Source of the DNA: Dicaeum eximium
Lineage: Eukaryota > Chordata > Aves > Passeriformes > Dicaeidae
NCBI GenBank assembly: GCA_013396995.1
Contig: VWZP01010174.1
Coordinates: forward strand, 62,001 to 126,000
Direction of reading: 5' to 3'
Length of the DNA stretch: 64,000 nucleotides
A model generated the notes under the pieces. The model saw nothing but the letters and a program-made list of their open reading frames with translations. It had not been told where the DNA came from and made no database searches. Of the stretch, positions 52,869 to 64,000 are shown in pieces (the first letter of the stretch is position 1; every line of letters begins with the position of its first letter). The position numbers and the translations under genes are program-made.

Positions 52869-52874
52869 ACAACT

Positions 52875-55800
52875 GATTCTACTTTCTGAGGAGCAGCCTC
52901 ATGTATAAACAAGTACTATACAAATGGAAAGATCAAATATGTCTCCTTTAAAGTAACTTTCAGTTCATTATAGCATATCATAGGAACATATGCACTTAAA
53001 AAAATTAACTACTGCCTGATTTTTTCTTTTACAGAGCAACATAGCACAATCCTTTAGCTATGATCCCAAACAGGACTTCCTAGAATCACAGAAATAAAGT
53101 AACACAGTTTTAAAAATATATTTCAAAGGATATCCTGAAGAAAAGGGCTCTTCAAAGCTTTCACTATGTTAGGTTTGACCATAAGAAACCATTTTCTGAG
53201 CTGTTCTAGCTGACTTTCTATTCTCATGGAGAGACAGAAAGAGACTAATGCAGGTTTCAAGTGCTACCACTGAAAACTCCCCTTACCTTTCACTCCACCA
53301 TCAGCTAAGTGCTTCAATCCTCACCATACATTTCACTGATCCAACTTAGTTCTCTCAAGAACATACTCCACTCTCCTCTCTCACATCCTGCTAACCTCTC
53401 TCTGTAGACAGACAGGAAAAGGAATATAGTGTTCTGAAGTATCTTTTCTAATTATTGCATCAACAAATTGAATGTTAGGCAGCCTCCTGAAAAACTTTCT
53501 ATTTTTCTTTCAAAAGGTGCCTCCAAATTGGAGAACTTACACTTCCGAGTCTTAGTGCATGTTCTTGGTAGTTTGCAATTATTTTATCATTATTCTGAAT
53601 CATATTTGCCACATTTAAATTTAGGAATCCCATTTTAATTACTACATAAACCTCAGCATTGTCTAATTAAATAACAAAAACTACCATTATACATAGTTTA
53701 GTGCAAAATCCTGTTTCCTGTATTTTTTGACAACTGTGCTAAAATTTCTTTAGATAATTCAAAAAACATTGCTATTGGATGGACAAGATAGACAGTAGAA
53801 TGAAGTTTAGTTATGTTGTGATTGACAAAAGAATTTTGATGTCTTGAACGTCTTTATTTGTACTCTCTCAAATGAAGCATGTCTTGAATTCTATACTAAA
53901 TTACCATGCCATGCATTATTTTAGAAGACATTCTATCAAAATTTTTAGTACATCTGTGGTTTGATATGTGGCACACCGTGACATTAGGAGAGAAGAAAAA
54001 GTCAATCAGACTTCATAGTAAAATCAGTAAATTTAATAAAATATGCTTAAAATATTTTCCCGTTCTGATTATCTCATTCTGTCTCAATCTAAATTTGACA
54101 GTAGAAGAGAAAAAAACATTAATTTCTATGCTAGTTTACAGTAAAAGGCACAGCTTGGTCCTGAGAAAAGACAAATATCCTGTTTGCACTTATGAGTAGT
54201 AAGGTTCACAAGTATAATTCTTCTAATGGAAGAATTAAGACTACTATAAGAATGGGGAATAAAGATCATGCTAGACTGGTAAGAAACTTCTGGAAATTAA
54301 TGAATGTTGAGTTTTTCACTTCTTTGTAGACAAAGGATGCTTTCTCTTTCCCTGTCGTCTCTGGACTACCATTAAAACACCAAAACTGGTTGCAGCGGAC
54401 ATTATTTCCACCTGAACGGAGTGCTTTTACACAAATGTTTCTTTTAAGGAAATACAAATTAGCATTTTCAGAAACTCCAGCTATCCTTACATGTGTAAAA
54501 GTTGTACCCTTAGTGTCATATAACTCAAAGACAGTACTGTGTAAAAACAACACTCTAAGAAAACCTAATGCTGCTTCCTGCTAGCAGATATCCAACAGAT
54601 TCTTGCTTTCAGGAAGTTCTTTCTAACATAGGGCTCATGAGAAGAAATGCAGGAATGTGTCTATTTCCATAAACTTAGTGCTCCTGAATAGTCTTTTTAT
54701 GCCTCAATATAGAAATCAGCATACAAAAAACACCACAAAATTTGGAGAAGAGGGTGGCATATGTGAAAATGAAGATGCATTTTTACCAGATCTAATATTT
54801 CTTTTTAATCAAGGGCTTGCATATACTATCCCATATACTCCAAAACCACTGAGAAATATAACACCATCTATTAATAAACTTAACACATCTCATTATGTAG
54901 AAGTGATATATTTTGAATTAATAATTCTGAGACACTGAAAATTTTATGATTGTGCATAATTGAACTTTGTAGTTTAAGTTCAACAGAATTGAATAGCTAA
55001 GTGTTTTGTATCATTATCTGGAAAAAGAGATGTTAAACTGTCTCTATTCCTAATGAGGAACCAAATATATATATATGGAAACCAACCATTACAACAGCAA
55101 AACATTTTCTAGAACAATGAGAAATTTGCAAGGAAACATCTCTTTGCATTCATCAGCCTGATATTTAGAGGTTATGGAGAATACTACACTGGATCAGACA
55201 AATTCCACATATGGTCAAGCTGATTCCTGCAAAAGTCGACTACAGCTTATCCATGTACTCCAGCTTGCTTGGCCTGGGCCTACCCTTTGGCCTCTGTCAA
55301 TCACTTTTCTTTATATATGCATAATCTTTTCTCTTGGTAAGTACACATGCACCTCATGCAGCTTTCCTGGTGACTAAGCTGCTTGACTACATTTTATTTA
55401 GAATTTTAAATTATTTCTCTATCATAATATAAAAGGACGATGTCTGGAATAGTTTCTGAAGTGAAATTTTCAATGATGATGGAAACCATTTAGCAATCAA
55501 CTACTTAGGGGTCTTCAAGTGCCTTCTCTAATTATTAACCACTTTGTTATTTATTTTATTAGGTTTCCCTATATTCAACAAACAGGAAGTTTATTTCCTT
55601 TAAGAAGACAAAAAAATTATACCCCCTTGAATATTAAGGTAGCCCTCTGAATTCCATAGAGTTCTCCAAGAACAATTAAACTATCCATATATCAAATTAA
55701 AATAGTGATATTCAAAATGTTTATAAAGTTCCTCTTGCCCATAAAATATATATATGCACATATGTATATTAAGTGTACACTATGACAGATAATTCTCATT

Positions 55801-56190
55801 GCTTAACTTCTAAATATTACCCACTACAGAAGATGAAACACTTGAACCAAATGCTGAGATTTTATGAAGATTATTGACTTTGTTACATTCTGAGAAGCTG
55901 CAGAAATCAATCTCCTCACAGATTTCCAAACGCAGGTCTCAAACTTGCATAACTGACTATGCATATTTATTTCTTCCATACTATTAAAAAAATTCAAAAT
56001 GCACATACACACAATATTTTAGTGCACAAGGAAACAAAAGTAGACCGAAAATTTCCCCAATTAATTCAATGTGTCAAAGGTTTCATTCTGCTTCTCTAAA
56101 AGAGACTTCCCCACTGATTGAGAGAGGAAAAAGTAAAAGAAAAAAGGGGAGGAAAATACCGTAACCCCCTCAAACCCAATGTTCATGGTC
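52875..56190 (-). other. Intronic stretch, no gene recognised
   Basis: AT-rich. TAGAATCACAGAAATAAAG near 53080 could be a degraded CR1 tail on minus, but the rest does not match. TA runs at 55065-55077 and 55746-55755. Confidence 0.45.
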
Positions 56191-56195
56191 CATTG

Positions 56196-57000
56196 GGTGA
56201 AGAACTGGCTGAAGGGTGGGGCTCAAAGGGTTGTCATGAATGGGGCTAGATCTGGCTGGTGATCAGTGATCAGTGGTGTTCCTTAGGGTGCAATTCTAGG
56301 GCCAGTTTGTTCAATGTTTGCATCAGTGATCTGGATGCAGAAGTTGAACTCATGGTGAGGAAGTCAGTGGAGGATTCTAAACTGGGAGGTGTTGTTGACT
56401 CTTTCAGGGGACAAGATGCCTTTTACAGGGATCTGAATAAATTGGAGTCCTGGTAATCATCCATAGAATGCAATTCAACAAGAGCAAATGTTGGGTTCTA
56501 CACCTGGGATGCAACAGCAGATGCAAGTCTAGACTGGGAGAGGAGTGGCTGCAGAGAAGGGTCTGGGGGTGCTGGTTGACAGGAGGCTCAACAGGAGGCT
56601 CAACAGGAGGCTCAACAGGAGGCAGCAGTGTGTGCCCTGGCAGCCAGGAGTCTAAACCTCATCCTGGAGTGCACCAAGCTCAGCATCACCAGCCAGTCAA
56701 AACAAGTGATTATCCTGCTGCATTTAGCACCAACATGGTCTCTCCCTAAGTACTGTGTGAGGTTACACAATAAAAGAGCGTTATGGTACTTGAATGCGTT
56801 CATAGGAGGACAACAAAGCTGGGGAAGTGGCTGGCAGGAATGTCTTCTGAGGAGTGACTGAGGGCACTGGGCTTGTCTGGTTTGGAGAGGATGAGGCTGA
56901 GGGGTGACCTCACTGCTCCCTATAGCTTCCTGGGTGGGATAGTGGTCTGCAAAGCGGGCAGCCACCAATGTCTGAAGGAGAGCACATGAGCAGCACAAGT
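56196..57000 (+). mobile_element. CR1 LINE ORF2 fragment (reverse transcriptase C-terminal part), decayed
   Basis: CR1 is the main avian non-LTR retrotransposon; ORF2 encodes endonuclease and reverse transcriptase. Translated pieces in order match the C-terminal half of CR1 RT: WLKGGAQRVV, GAILGPV, ISDLDAEVEL, DSKLGGVVDSF, MQFNKSKCWVLHLG, ITSQSKQVIILLHLAP, then a GLSGLERMRLRGDL-like end. The pieces fall in different frames; a TAG replaces the Gln of the VPQG motif near 56285, and several frameshifts follow. The 3' UTR and ATTCTATGA tail are missing, so it is cut at both ends. It cannot make protein. Confidence 0.9.
56581..56624 (+). repeat. 12-bp tandem repeat inside the CR1 fragment
   Basis: Three exact AGGAGGCTCAAC units and a fourth partial one, giving repeated TGGS in one frame. 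Ordinary CR1 copies carry a single unit here, so this is probably a local expansion after insertion. Confidence 0.9.
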
Positions 57001-59844
57001 CTTTCTGCCCAGGGACTTGTCCTTATCTTGCTAGCCTTGCACTGCACGCAGCTGCTTTAAAGTGATATAGACATTCAGACAATGTGAGTATGAGGATTTG
57101 TACCTATTTATTGCTTTGGCTATAGGGATGTCAGAGGCAAAAGCAGGGCTTTTGGTTTCCTCTGCATGAGCTGTACACAGAGTAGAGCACGTGGGATTCA
57201 GACACTGCTCCTTACCCAGCACTAACACATTTGCTTACAGTGGGGTCTCCTAATTTCTAGTACTCAGAAAACTGTTTCAAAGTAGCTGATGTTGCAACTT
57301 TCATTTCAGTTGAGCTGAAATTTCACTATAATGCAATCTACTGAGTACCTACTGAGTAAAATTTCATTAAACATGCAGATTGCATAGCTCAGGAAATTTA
57401 TCACAAAGTAAAAGGCTTCCATCATTAATTCAAGAACCAAAACTAATCTCAGTTTTTTAGCTATAAAACCAGCTTTAATTTGTAGCATTGTTTGGCCCAT
57501 GAAAAACGATTGGATCCCAAAAGCAAAGCCATCTATGAAAATATCTGGCATTAAAATGCCAATGCCAAAATTCAGTGAATGCTAAATTCAACAAAAGCGA
57601 AAGAACAACTAAAGCTTTTAAGAATTTCCTTATAATGGAAAAATGTTTGCAATATCTAGAAAAAGGGTGAACAGTCCTGTTTTCTCCAAAATCTATTTTG
57701 TTGCAGTCACTTGGCAGACATTTACTCAGGCATAAAAATATGTTGCAAATAAAGAAAATAAAGATCCTTCTATTGCCTTTTTTAAAAAATGAACAAGCAA
57801 CCAAAAAACCCCAAACCTAAAAACATACCTACATAAAAGAAATAAAACATTAAATAAACCCAGGAATTTTTTACAGAGACAAAAGGACAGACCATTTGAG
57901 ACAACTGACTATCTCAAGACATCTACACGTTCCGGCCAGGATTTAGGTTTACTTTTATTATTTGCTCAAAAGCACATAGATGATACTGACATTTGCTCCA
58001 CTTGCAGTATTATCCATGAATCTGAAGAAATAACTTAGAGACCATACAAAGAAAAAAATATTATTGAAAAGGGAATAAGAAGAGACTCAATATTGATGTT
58101 GCTATTAAAATATCAGTTTAAAATACCTTTCAACTAAATCTTAGCAAATAAGTTAATATAAGACATTTCTCAGGCCTGGGAGGATCCAGATATGATCAAA
58201 GGACAGGGGAGGAACAGAAGTAACTTCAAGAGAAATTATTTTTGTTCTAGCTACACTTTCAAAAAACATTATGTGATTTGAAAATATTAAAATTTAATCT
58301 TGAAAAATTGTCTAGGTTTGGCACTTCACTTAATACTAAAATCCATAAGATTGATTAGCAACTTCTACCTAGGATGAAGGCTGAAACAGCAGCTACTCTA
58401 ATTGGATTCTTTTAATTCTGATGTAACGAAAAATGCGGCTTACTGGTCTCTGGCATCTGCAGTGCTTCTTTTCCACTGCCAATACCGCAAAGCCCTGCAA
58501 ACATTTGAAAGTATAGGTTTGCAGTACAGCTGGGCATTAAGTAACATGGTTTTTATATTAATACTACAGTTGTAGCAAAAATCTGCAACAGCTGTGGCAA
58601 AAGGCAGAAGTGAAGCAACCACTCAGAGCTCCAAGACACAGTGGTAAAGACTGCAGAAATGTCAGATAGCCCCTCTGAATATTAACATCAATTAAGTAGG
58701 TTAGTGTCTTTTTTTGGTAGTTTTTATTTCCCATATATCTGTAATTTATGAGTAATCTGGTTTGTGCAATGGGATAGGCAAGCCATGAATATTCATGCCA
58801 GTGCACAAAGCAAGTTCATAAGTAAGTCCTTTTACTAATAACTCTTGACCAGAAATACTTATGAATCTGCCCCTGTTGTTTCTACTCTGCCTAGCAGAGA
58901 TGTCAGTCACCTGAATAGTCTCAGTACACTTTTTGGTTAGGATCCAATTGGGTCAGCTGGTTGTTCATCAGATGCTCACCATACAACACAATTAAGATTG
59001 ACCAATTAAGATTGACTTAGTTCTGTGGTAGTTACCAGAACAAAATTAGCAGTAATACACCTTCAAGTATAAAAATGCTTCTGACAGAAACACGTCTGAT
59101 CTACACCCACAATTAATACATAATCAGGCTTTGGAGAGCTAAGTCAGCTTCTATGGGATATCCATGTCTCTGTGAGAACACCAATTCCTGTCCACCAAGC
59201 AATTGCTAAAAAAAGGGAATCCAATCAAGTAGTGATGGTCCTAGGTATCCAACACAATAATTTACAACATTGCCATTTCCAACTGTTTTGTGATAGTATT
59301 TTTTGCTACTACTATTGACATGCTATTAAACATATTTAAATTTTTTTTTATCACTACTGACAAGCTTATTCCACTCTAGTCAGGAAATGCTGACTGAAAG
59401 AAAATCTGGTCTGAAAGAAAATCTACTGGGATTTCCATTTGTGATGCACAAGTGCATCCCAAAGTGAAGATAAAGAGCTATTCTCTTTGGAAGAGTATCA
59501 TCTCAAGGCTTAGAGTACTGCTTTGGCAAAAGTCACAAAATAATTTTAGGAAAGTAATAATTTCTTCTCACCAATTTTCCTAACTTGCTTACTATTGAAT
59601 GCTTCAGTGTGCAGAGTTAGTCTAATAAATCTCACCTAGGATAATGGAAGATTATTACCTCAACAGCTCTCACTCAGGGAAGCATATCCTGAAACATACT
59701 AGATAAAGCCAGTATTTCCAGGCCTCCTAAACAAAGGAAAACTTGGGCTTAGCAAATGGAAAAACTCTAAAGCAGGAAGCATAAAAAGCATGTTATTTAT
59801 CTTAATAATGTGAACTCTGAACATAATAAAAATGAACCCAGACC
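57001..59844 (-). other. Intronic stretch, no gene recognised
   Basis: AT-rich DNA with no recognised exon, RNA gene or repeat. Confidence 0.5.
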
Positions 59845-60153
59845 TGTGGATACTATCAGTTCAGTCGAAGAAAGAACAGAGATAACGGCTTGGGAAACTT
59901 AGAATTCTAGACTGTTATGTCTTCCTGTAGCGGTTGTTTATAATAGTTAGCTACTGTTTATAATAGTTGTCCTTAAAGGAATGATAGTTCTGATTCACCA
60001 ATGAGGTGAGGGATGTTTCTCTGTATCCAATCATAATTCACTTCAGCGAACCATGTTATAAAAGATGTGGGATTTGTATTAAACGTCCCTTTTCCCCCTG
60101 CTGTCTTCTGAGAGTTGGAGTCTTTCTTTTTCACTCCTGGCTCAATAGCGGCA
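59845..60153 (+). mobile_element. LTR, family 2 (about 309 bp)
   Basis: Starts TGTGGATACTATCAG, includes GAAGAAAGAACAGAGATAA, has CCAATCATAA near 60027, a TATAAAA box at 60057-60063 and ATTAAA near 60081, and ends near ATAGCGGCA before TAGACCCC, which may be a worn primer binding site. It resembles the minus LTR at 15598-15912 and matches the left arm of the fold-back at 31841-32056 through GGGAAACTTAGAATTCTA. A 13-bp unit GTTTATAATAGTT is doubled around 59936-59968. The minus-strand 93-codon frame over it is antisense and spurious. Confidence 0.7.
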
Positions 60154-60622
60154 TAGACCCCTAACATTGAAACACTTGGCTTCCAGTACACAAGTGGAAG
60201 GAGATCCTTACACCTATCAGTTAAGACTTTCTGAACAAGAGACCTGGTTTGCAATCACATCTTTCCATTCAAAATCTAAACATTTTCTCTGCAAGTTCTC
60301 TGGCTGTAAATGTTCTCTACTCACTGTACAATGTTTCACAACTCATCTTATGGTCATGTTGGTTGGACCCTTTTCACTGAACCATATGGAATTTTAGCAT
60401 TAGTTTGTTCTTAAGTTGTATCCCATTTATTTCAACCATTCTTCACTTTCTGGTGCTGTGGAGCAAGGGATCATCTCAGGAGGTTGCAACCAAGTCTGGT
60501 TCTTCCAGGAAAATTTCTCATTGGTTTTAATGGATCTAACTGGTCTCTTCAAAATATTTTCTTATTGACTACAATATTTTCAGAGGAACGGCTACTTTCT
60601 GTGACTTTGAAGCTTAAAAAAA

Positions 60623-60654
<32 letters not shown>

Positions 60655-61549
60655 AAAAAAAGGCCAGTTTCCAGATGATATCAGATTTAAGTAATTTTTC
60701 CCCTCATTGCTATCCCTCTTCAGTCTTTTTCCCACCATGTGGAAGAAGTGGAGAGGAATTTACAGCATACTTCTGGTGCTGCCCTAAAATGTGTACTGAG
60801 TGCCCACACTCGAAATTAATAAAAAATATTGTCTGTAGGTTCACATTATAGTTACCGTGCTTTTGTTCTCTTCTGTAGAAAAGCACTAAGACTAATTTTA
60901 TTGATAAAATGCAAACATGTCCTGGGGTCTTCTTGGAGTGTTCAAAGATAGCCTTCACACAAAAACTTCATAACACTGTACACTCACATTCTTACATAAT
61001 CTATACTAATTCACTTATTAGGAAGTCATGGGAAGTCAACATGGGAGAATTATTCTGTACATCTCTTGGCTGCCTGGGGAAACTGCATCAGCAGTACATT
61101 CTCTAGATGTGTAAATACAGATCAAAATGGATATCTTCTGCAGCTTATTCATTTCCCAAGTAATTTCTTTTTATAACTTGTCTTTCAGAGCATAGAAGAA
61201 AGCCTGAGAATTTTTAACAGCAAGAGTGACAACGGAGCTTACCTGCCCTTCTAGGCAAATTTATTTAGAAAATTACACATCAGGGTGGCAGCACTGCACC
61301 CTGAATGCTGGTTGGAAATTCTAGAGAAGAACTAATCTCTTTTTACTCCTAGAAATTGCCTGTAATTTTTTCATCACTTGAATATCTGTTTCAGAAATAA
61401 GTGAACTTATAAGTGAAATAAGTGAACCATTTGTGGTCTGAATGGGATTTTAGATATTTCCTTGTAACTAATTTGCTCTTTGAACACTTAGCAACATTGC
61501 TTCTAGTTTCAGAGAAATTATCAATAGCAACAACACTCTGAACAGGTGA
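60154..61549 (-). other. Unclassified stretch after the family-2 LTR
   Basis: About 450 bp after the LTR could be retroviral leader or interior, but I see no conserved protein motif. A long A-rich tract follows at 60616-60661. Confidence 0.35.
60616..60661 (+). repeat. Poly-A with AAAAG units
   Basis: About 24 A residues, then AAAAG units and a second A run. It may be the tail of an old retroposed copy, but no source sequence was recognised upstream. Confidence 0.9.
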
Positions 61550-61786
61550 ATGGTGTTTTTCCTAGTCCCTCTTCAACCAGACAAGAAACTAGTAGCAGCC
61601 AATAAAAAGCAGCCCTGGATAGGATTTGATGAGATGTCCTTTGCACTGTTGATGAAGGACAAGGAAGCAGTAAGGGAGAAGCACATATCAGAAAGCATTT
61701 CTGTATACCTCAAGTCCCACATGAACTTAGTGACTCACAGCTACCAGGCTTTGAGGCAGTACATCTCAAAGGACACAGAAGCATAG
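61550..61786 (+). other. Unrecognised open frame, possible pseudo-exon (78 codons)
   Basis: An ATG-to-stop frame with balanced, protein-like composition in its second half (for example KDKEAVREKHISES and YQALRQYISKD), unlike the low-complexity frames elsewhere. I do not recognise a family. No signal peptide, membrane segment or promoter is visible. It is antisense to the CNTNAP gene. It may be a worn retroposed gene piece or chance. Confidence 0.2.
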
Positions 61787-62730
61787 AGCAGCTTTCCCAG
61801 TGATATAGAGAGTACGCAAAAACACACATTTCACATCATCTGCACCCCTCTCCCCCAAACAACAGAAAAGCTCTGAGAAAATATTATCATCACAATAAAA
61901 TAAAGTTTGCAAAACACAGTACTAACTCCCACTATTTCAGGAGTCATTTAAAGTCTGTCTAGCCTTAACTTGACCTTAATTTTCAGACCAAAAGCAATAA
62001 TAAAAATTCTACAGAAAACACAAGTTTTGCTTGGCCTTTCAATATTCTCTACAAGAGCAGTTTTCTAGGGATAACTGAAGCATATCACTGGCCTGAAGCA
62101 GCTTGTGCCAAGTTCCTTACATCCCCAGTAGGGAACAAGTGTGTGGGAGCGAATCCAGAGCTAAATACTTGCTTCTAACATTGACAGTAACAGTTTGAGG
62201 TAGATGGTACTGATTAACATTTTATTTCCAACCATCCCTTTTTTCTACTCCCCCAGTTATGGACGTATTTATTGAAATATAGGCTTGTGGGGTATTGCAA
62301 TGCACAGAATTCTAAAAAGGATTGTTTTATTCTAATTTCTGAGAGCTTGGTTTCCAACAAATGAGGAATATTTTCTGATTGCAGGTGATGTGAGGATTTT
62401 TTGCTTCTCCTAGACCAAATAATTCAGCAAAACAAAGATTCTGACTAAGTCTGCTGTGTCGCTCTCAAAAGCCAATATGTTCTCGTGCTTTGAGGTAATT
62501 GCACATTTAGTCATCTTATGCCTGATGTATGGATGTTTGCTCCAACTATGAGCATCTGAAATGCATTAAGGTGATGATATGACATGACATACTTTTATTC
62601 ATGTATATTCTTATATGATGCTTCAGAGTCTGAAGTGGGGCAGAAAAAAAGATGAAGAATTACAGAGATGTAGTCAGACAGCCAGAAATGTTTCTATTAC
62701 TTGGTGAGTTAAGAAGCCACCTTGAGTGTC
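61787..62730 (-). other. Intronic stretch, no feature recognised
   Basis: Mixed AT-rich DNA with nothing I can name. Confidence 0.5.
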
Positions 62731-62735
62731 AGGGA

Positions 62736-63381
62736 TGTCCTGGATTGTTAGGATAAGGCATCTATTTGCCATTTAAAAATGGGGTTCTTATCTTCTGTTA
62801 AATGGGCAGTTTTTCTTATCTCTTCCACAAAACAATCTCTCCCTCTGGGGAGATATCTTCTGTTAATGGGCCATTTAGCCCCACTGCATGACTGATAAAA
62901 TTACATCATCCCATTGTGAGATGCTCCGCCCAGGGGGAGTAGCCAAGCATTCCTATCCAAATAAATCAGAGACTTTGAAATACCGAGGGAGCCTCATTCT
63001 CCACTGGCTTCCCAGAGGAGCAGCCTCAATCTCCACTGGATTCCCAGAGGAAGACCAGGCCCATCTACACCACCGGACTTTCAGAGGGCAGCCACCATTC
63101 AACTGGACTGTTATCAACACCCTAACCCCCAGGGTGGCAGGTTGTATCCTGACTCTGTCAGGTTTCTTTTTGTGTGTTTGTTTGTTTGTTTGTACTAGTT
63201 ACATTTGGCGGGTTTTTTTTCAGTTTTCCTAGTAAAGAACTGTTATTCCTATTCCCATATCTTTGCCTCAGAGTATTTTAATTTAAAAATTTTATGATTT
63301 GGAGGGAGGGGGGTTTACCGTTTCATTTCGGGGAAGGCTTCTGCCTTCCTTAGTAAACACCTGTCTTTTCAAACCAAGACA
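62736..63381 (+). mobile_element. Solo LTR, family 4 (646 bp)
   Basis: Starts TGTCCTGGATTGTTAGG and ends AAACCAAGACA; the ends pair as TGTCCTGG against TGTCTTGG. Flanks read AGGGA and AGTGA, a 5-bp duplication with one mismatch. AATAAA is at 62959-62964. It contains a direct duplication (CTCCACTGG...TTCCCAGAGGA) around 63000-63052 and a TTTG run at 63175-63192. The 114-codon frame inside has no known motif. Confidence 0.75.
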
Positions 63382-64000
63382 AGTGATTAAGCTTAATTTT
63401 TTCTGAAACAGAGCAAATCAGGAACTTTGTCCTGGAGACAGACTTCACATGGTATTTTTTGTTTTATGGTTTGGATATTTTCTCTGCAGTTGCAAACTGG
63501 CATAGCTTGCAAGGGCGACTGCAGAAAATATCTAGAGACATTCCAACATTATTTAGGATCAAAGAAATTTAACATGTTTTACTCAAACCCTAATGTCATG
63601 ACATCACATTTCGTTATTACACATGTTAGCTTCATGAAGTCACCAGGTGTTGATTCACGACCTTTTCCCCCCACACCCAAATTCTATGATTTTGTATTAT
63701 GATGAGCCCTGAGACTATTAGAACTTTCATCTCTGTGTGGAGGCTGTTTCTATGGCAGTGTATGTTTAAATTGTGAACATTACAAAACATAAGTAAAAAA
63801 ACCCCTCACAATCCTATAGCCCTTAATACCAGGCTTTAGTCCTTTACTCTTCCATCCTTAAAAGCCTGACAATATGACAAGCTCGACATGCTGTCACAGA
63901 ACACAGCAACAGACTGCTCTCATTCCATCCTTGCCATCTAGATAGTGGCTTTAACCAGTCAAACTCAACTGTCAAGCACAGGGGTGCCTAACAACATCAC
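63382..64000 (-). other. Intronic stretch, no feature recognised
   Basis: No exon or repeat recognised up to the window end. Confidence 0.5.

Noticed and set aside
53076..53110. Minus-strand CR1 tail (TAGAATCACAGAA)
   Set aside because: Only about 13 bases fit and the expected downstream CR1 block is absent.

Overview
The window looks like intronic DNA from a bird, most likely a songbird. It is AT-rich and almost free of coding sequence. It carries 3' ends of CR1 LINEs (the typical ATTCTATGA tail), many solo LTRs of endogenous retroviruses (one next to a tRNA-Trp-type primer binding site), and simple repeats. None of the long open frames looks like a real gene except the one covering a single spliced exon.

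The one confident coding feature is a 201-bp exon on the minus strand at 44098-44298. It has a good acceptor and donor and is phase 1 on both sides. It encodes 66 whole codons that fit the fibrinogen-like segment of a contactin-associated protein (Caspr/neurexin IV family). The wording of the peptide fits CNTNAP5 best among the paralogs. Everything below 44098 is the downstream intron (over 44 kb) and everything above 44298 is the upstream intron (nearly 20 kb). Both are truncated by the window, which suits the very large introns of this gene family. No other exon of the gene was recognised.

Repeats by region: (1) 4.2-15.3 kb holds three copies of one roughly 390-bp LTR family, one on plus and two on minus; two of them keep target-site duplications. 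(2) 15.6-15.9 kb is a 315-bp minus-strand LTR with a tRNA-Trp-type primer binding site. A related LTR lies at 59.8-60.2 kb, and pieces of the same family form a 216-bp fold-back at 31.8-32.1 kb. (3) 35.4-37.0 kb is a 1.48-kb LTR-like block with a GC-rich half, bracketed by 38-bp direct repeats that are far longer than a normal retroviral duplication. (4) 51.0-52.9 kb has two solo LTRs of one family, same orientation, each with its own target duplication. (5) 56.2-57.0 kb is a decayed CR1 reverse-transcriptase fragment with a 12-bp internal expansion. (6) 62.7-63.4 kb is another complete solo LTR. CR1 tails lie near 16.6, 20.9 and 41.0 kb. Long microsatellites lie at 47.2-47.4 and 47.9 kb, the latter with the window's only ambiguous base.

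I see no new multi-gene system here. The observations most worth checking are the long direct repeats around the 1.48-kb LTR, the LTR-derived fold-back, and the three-copy LTR family.
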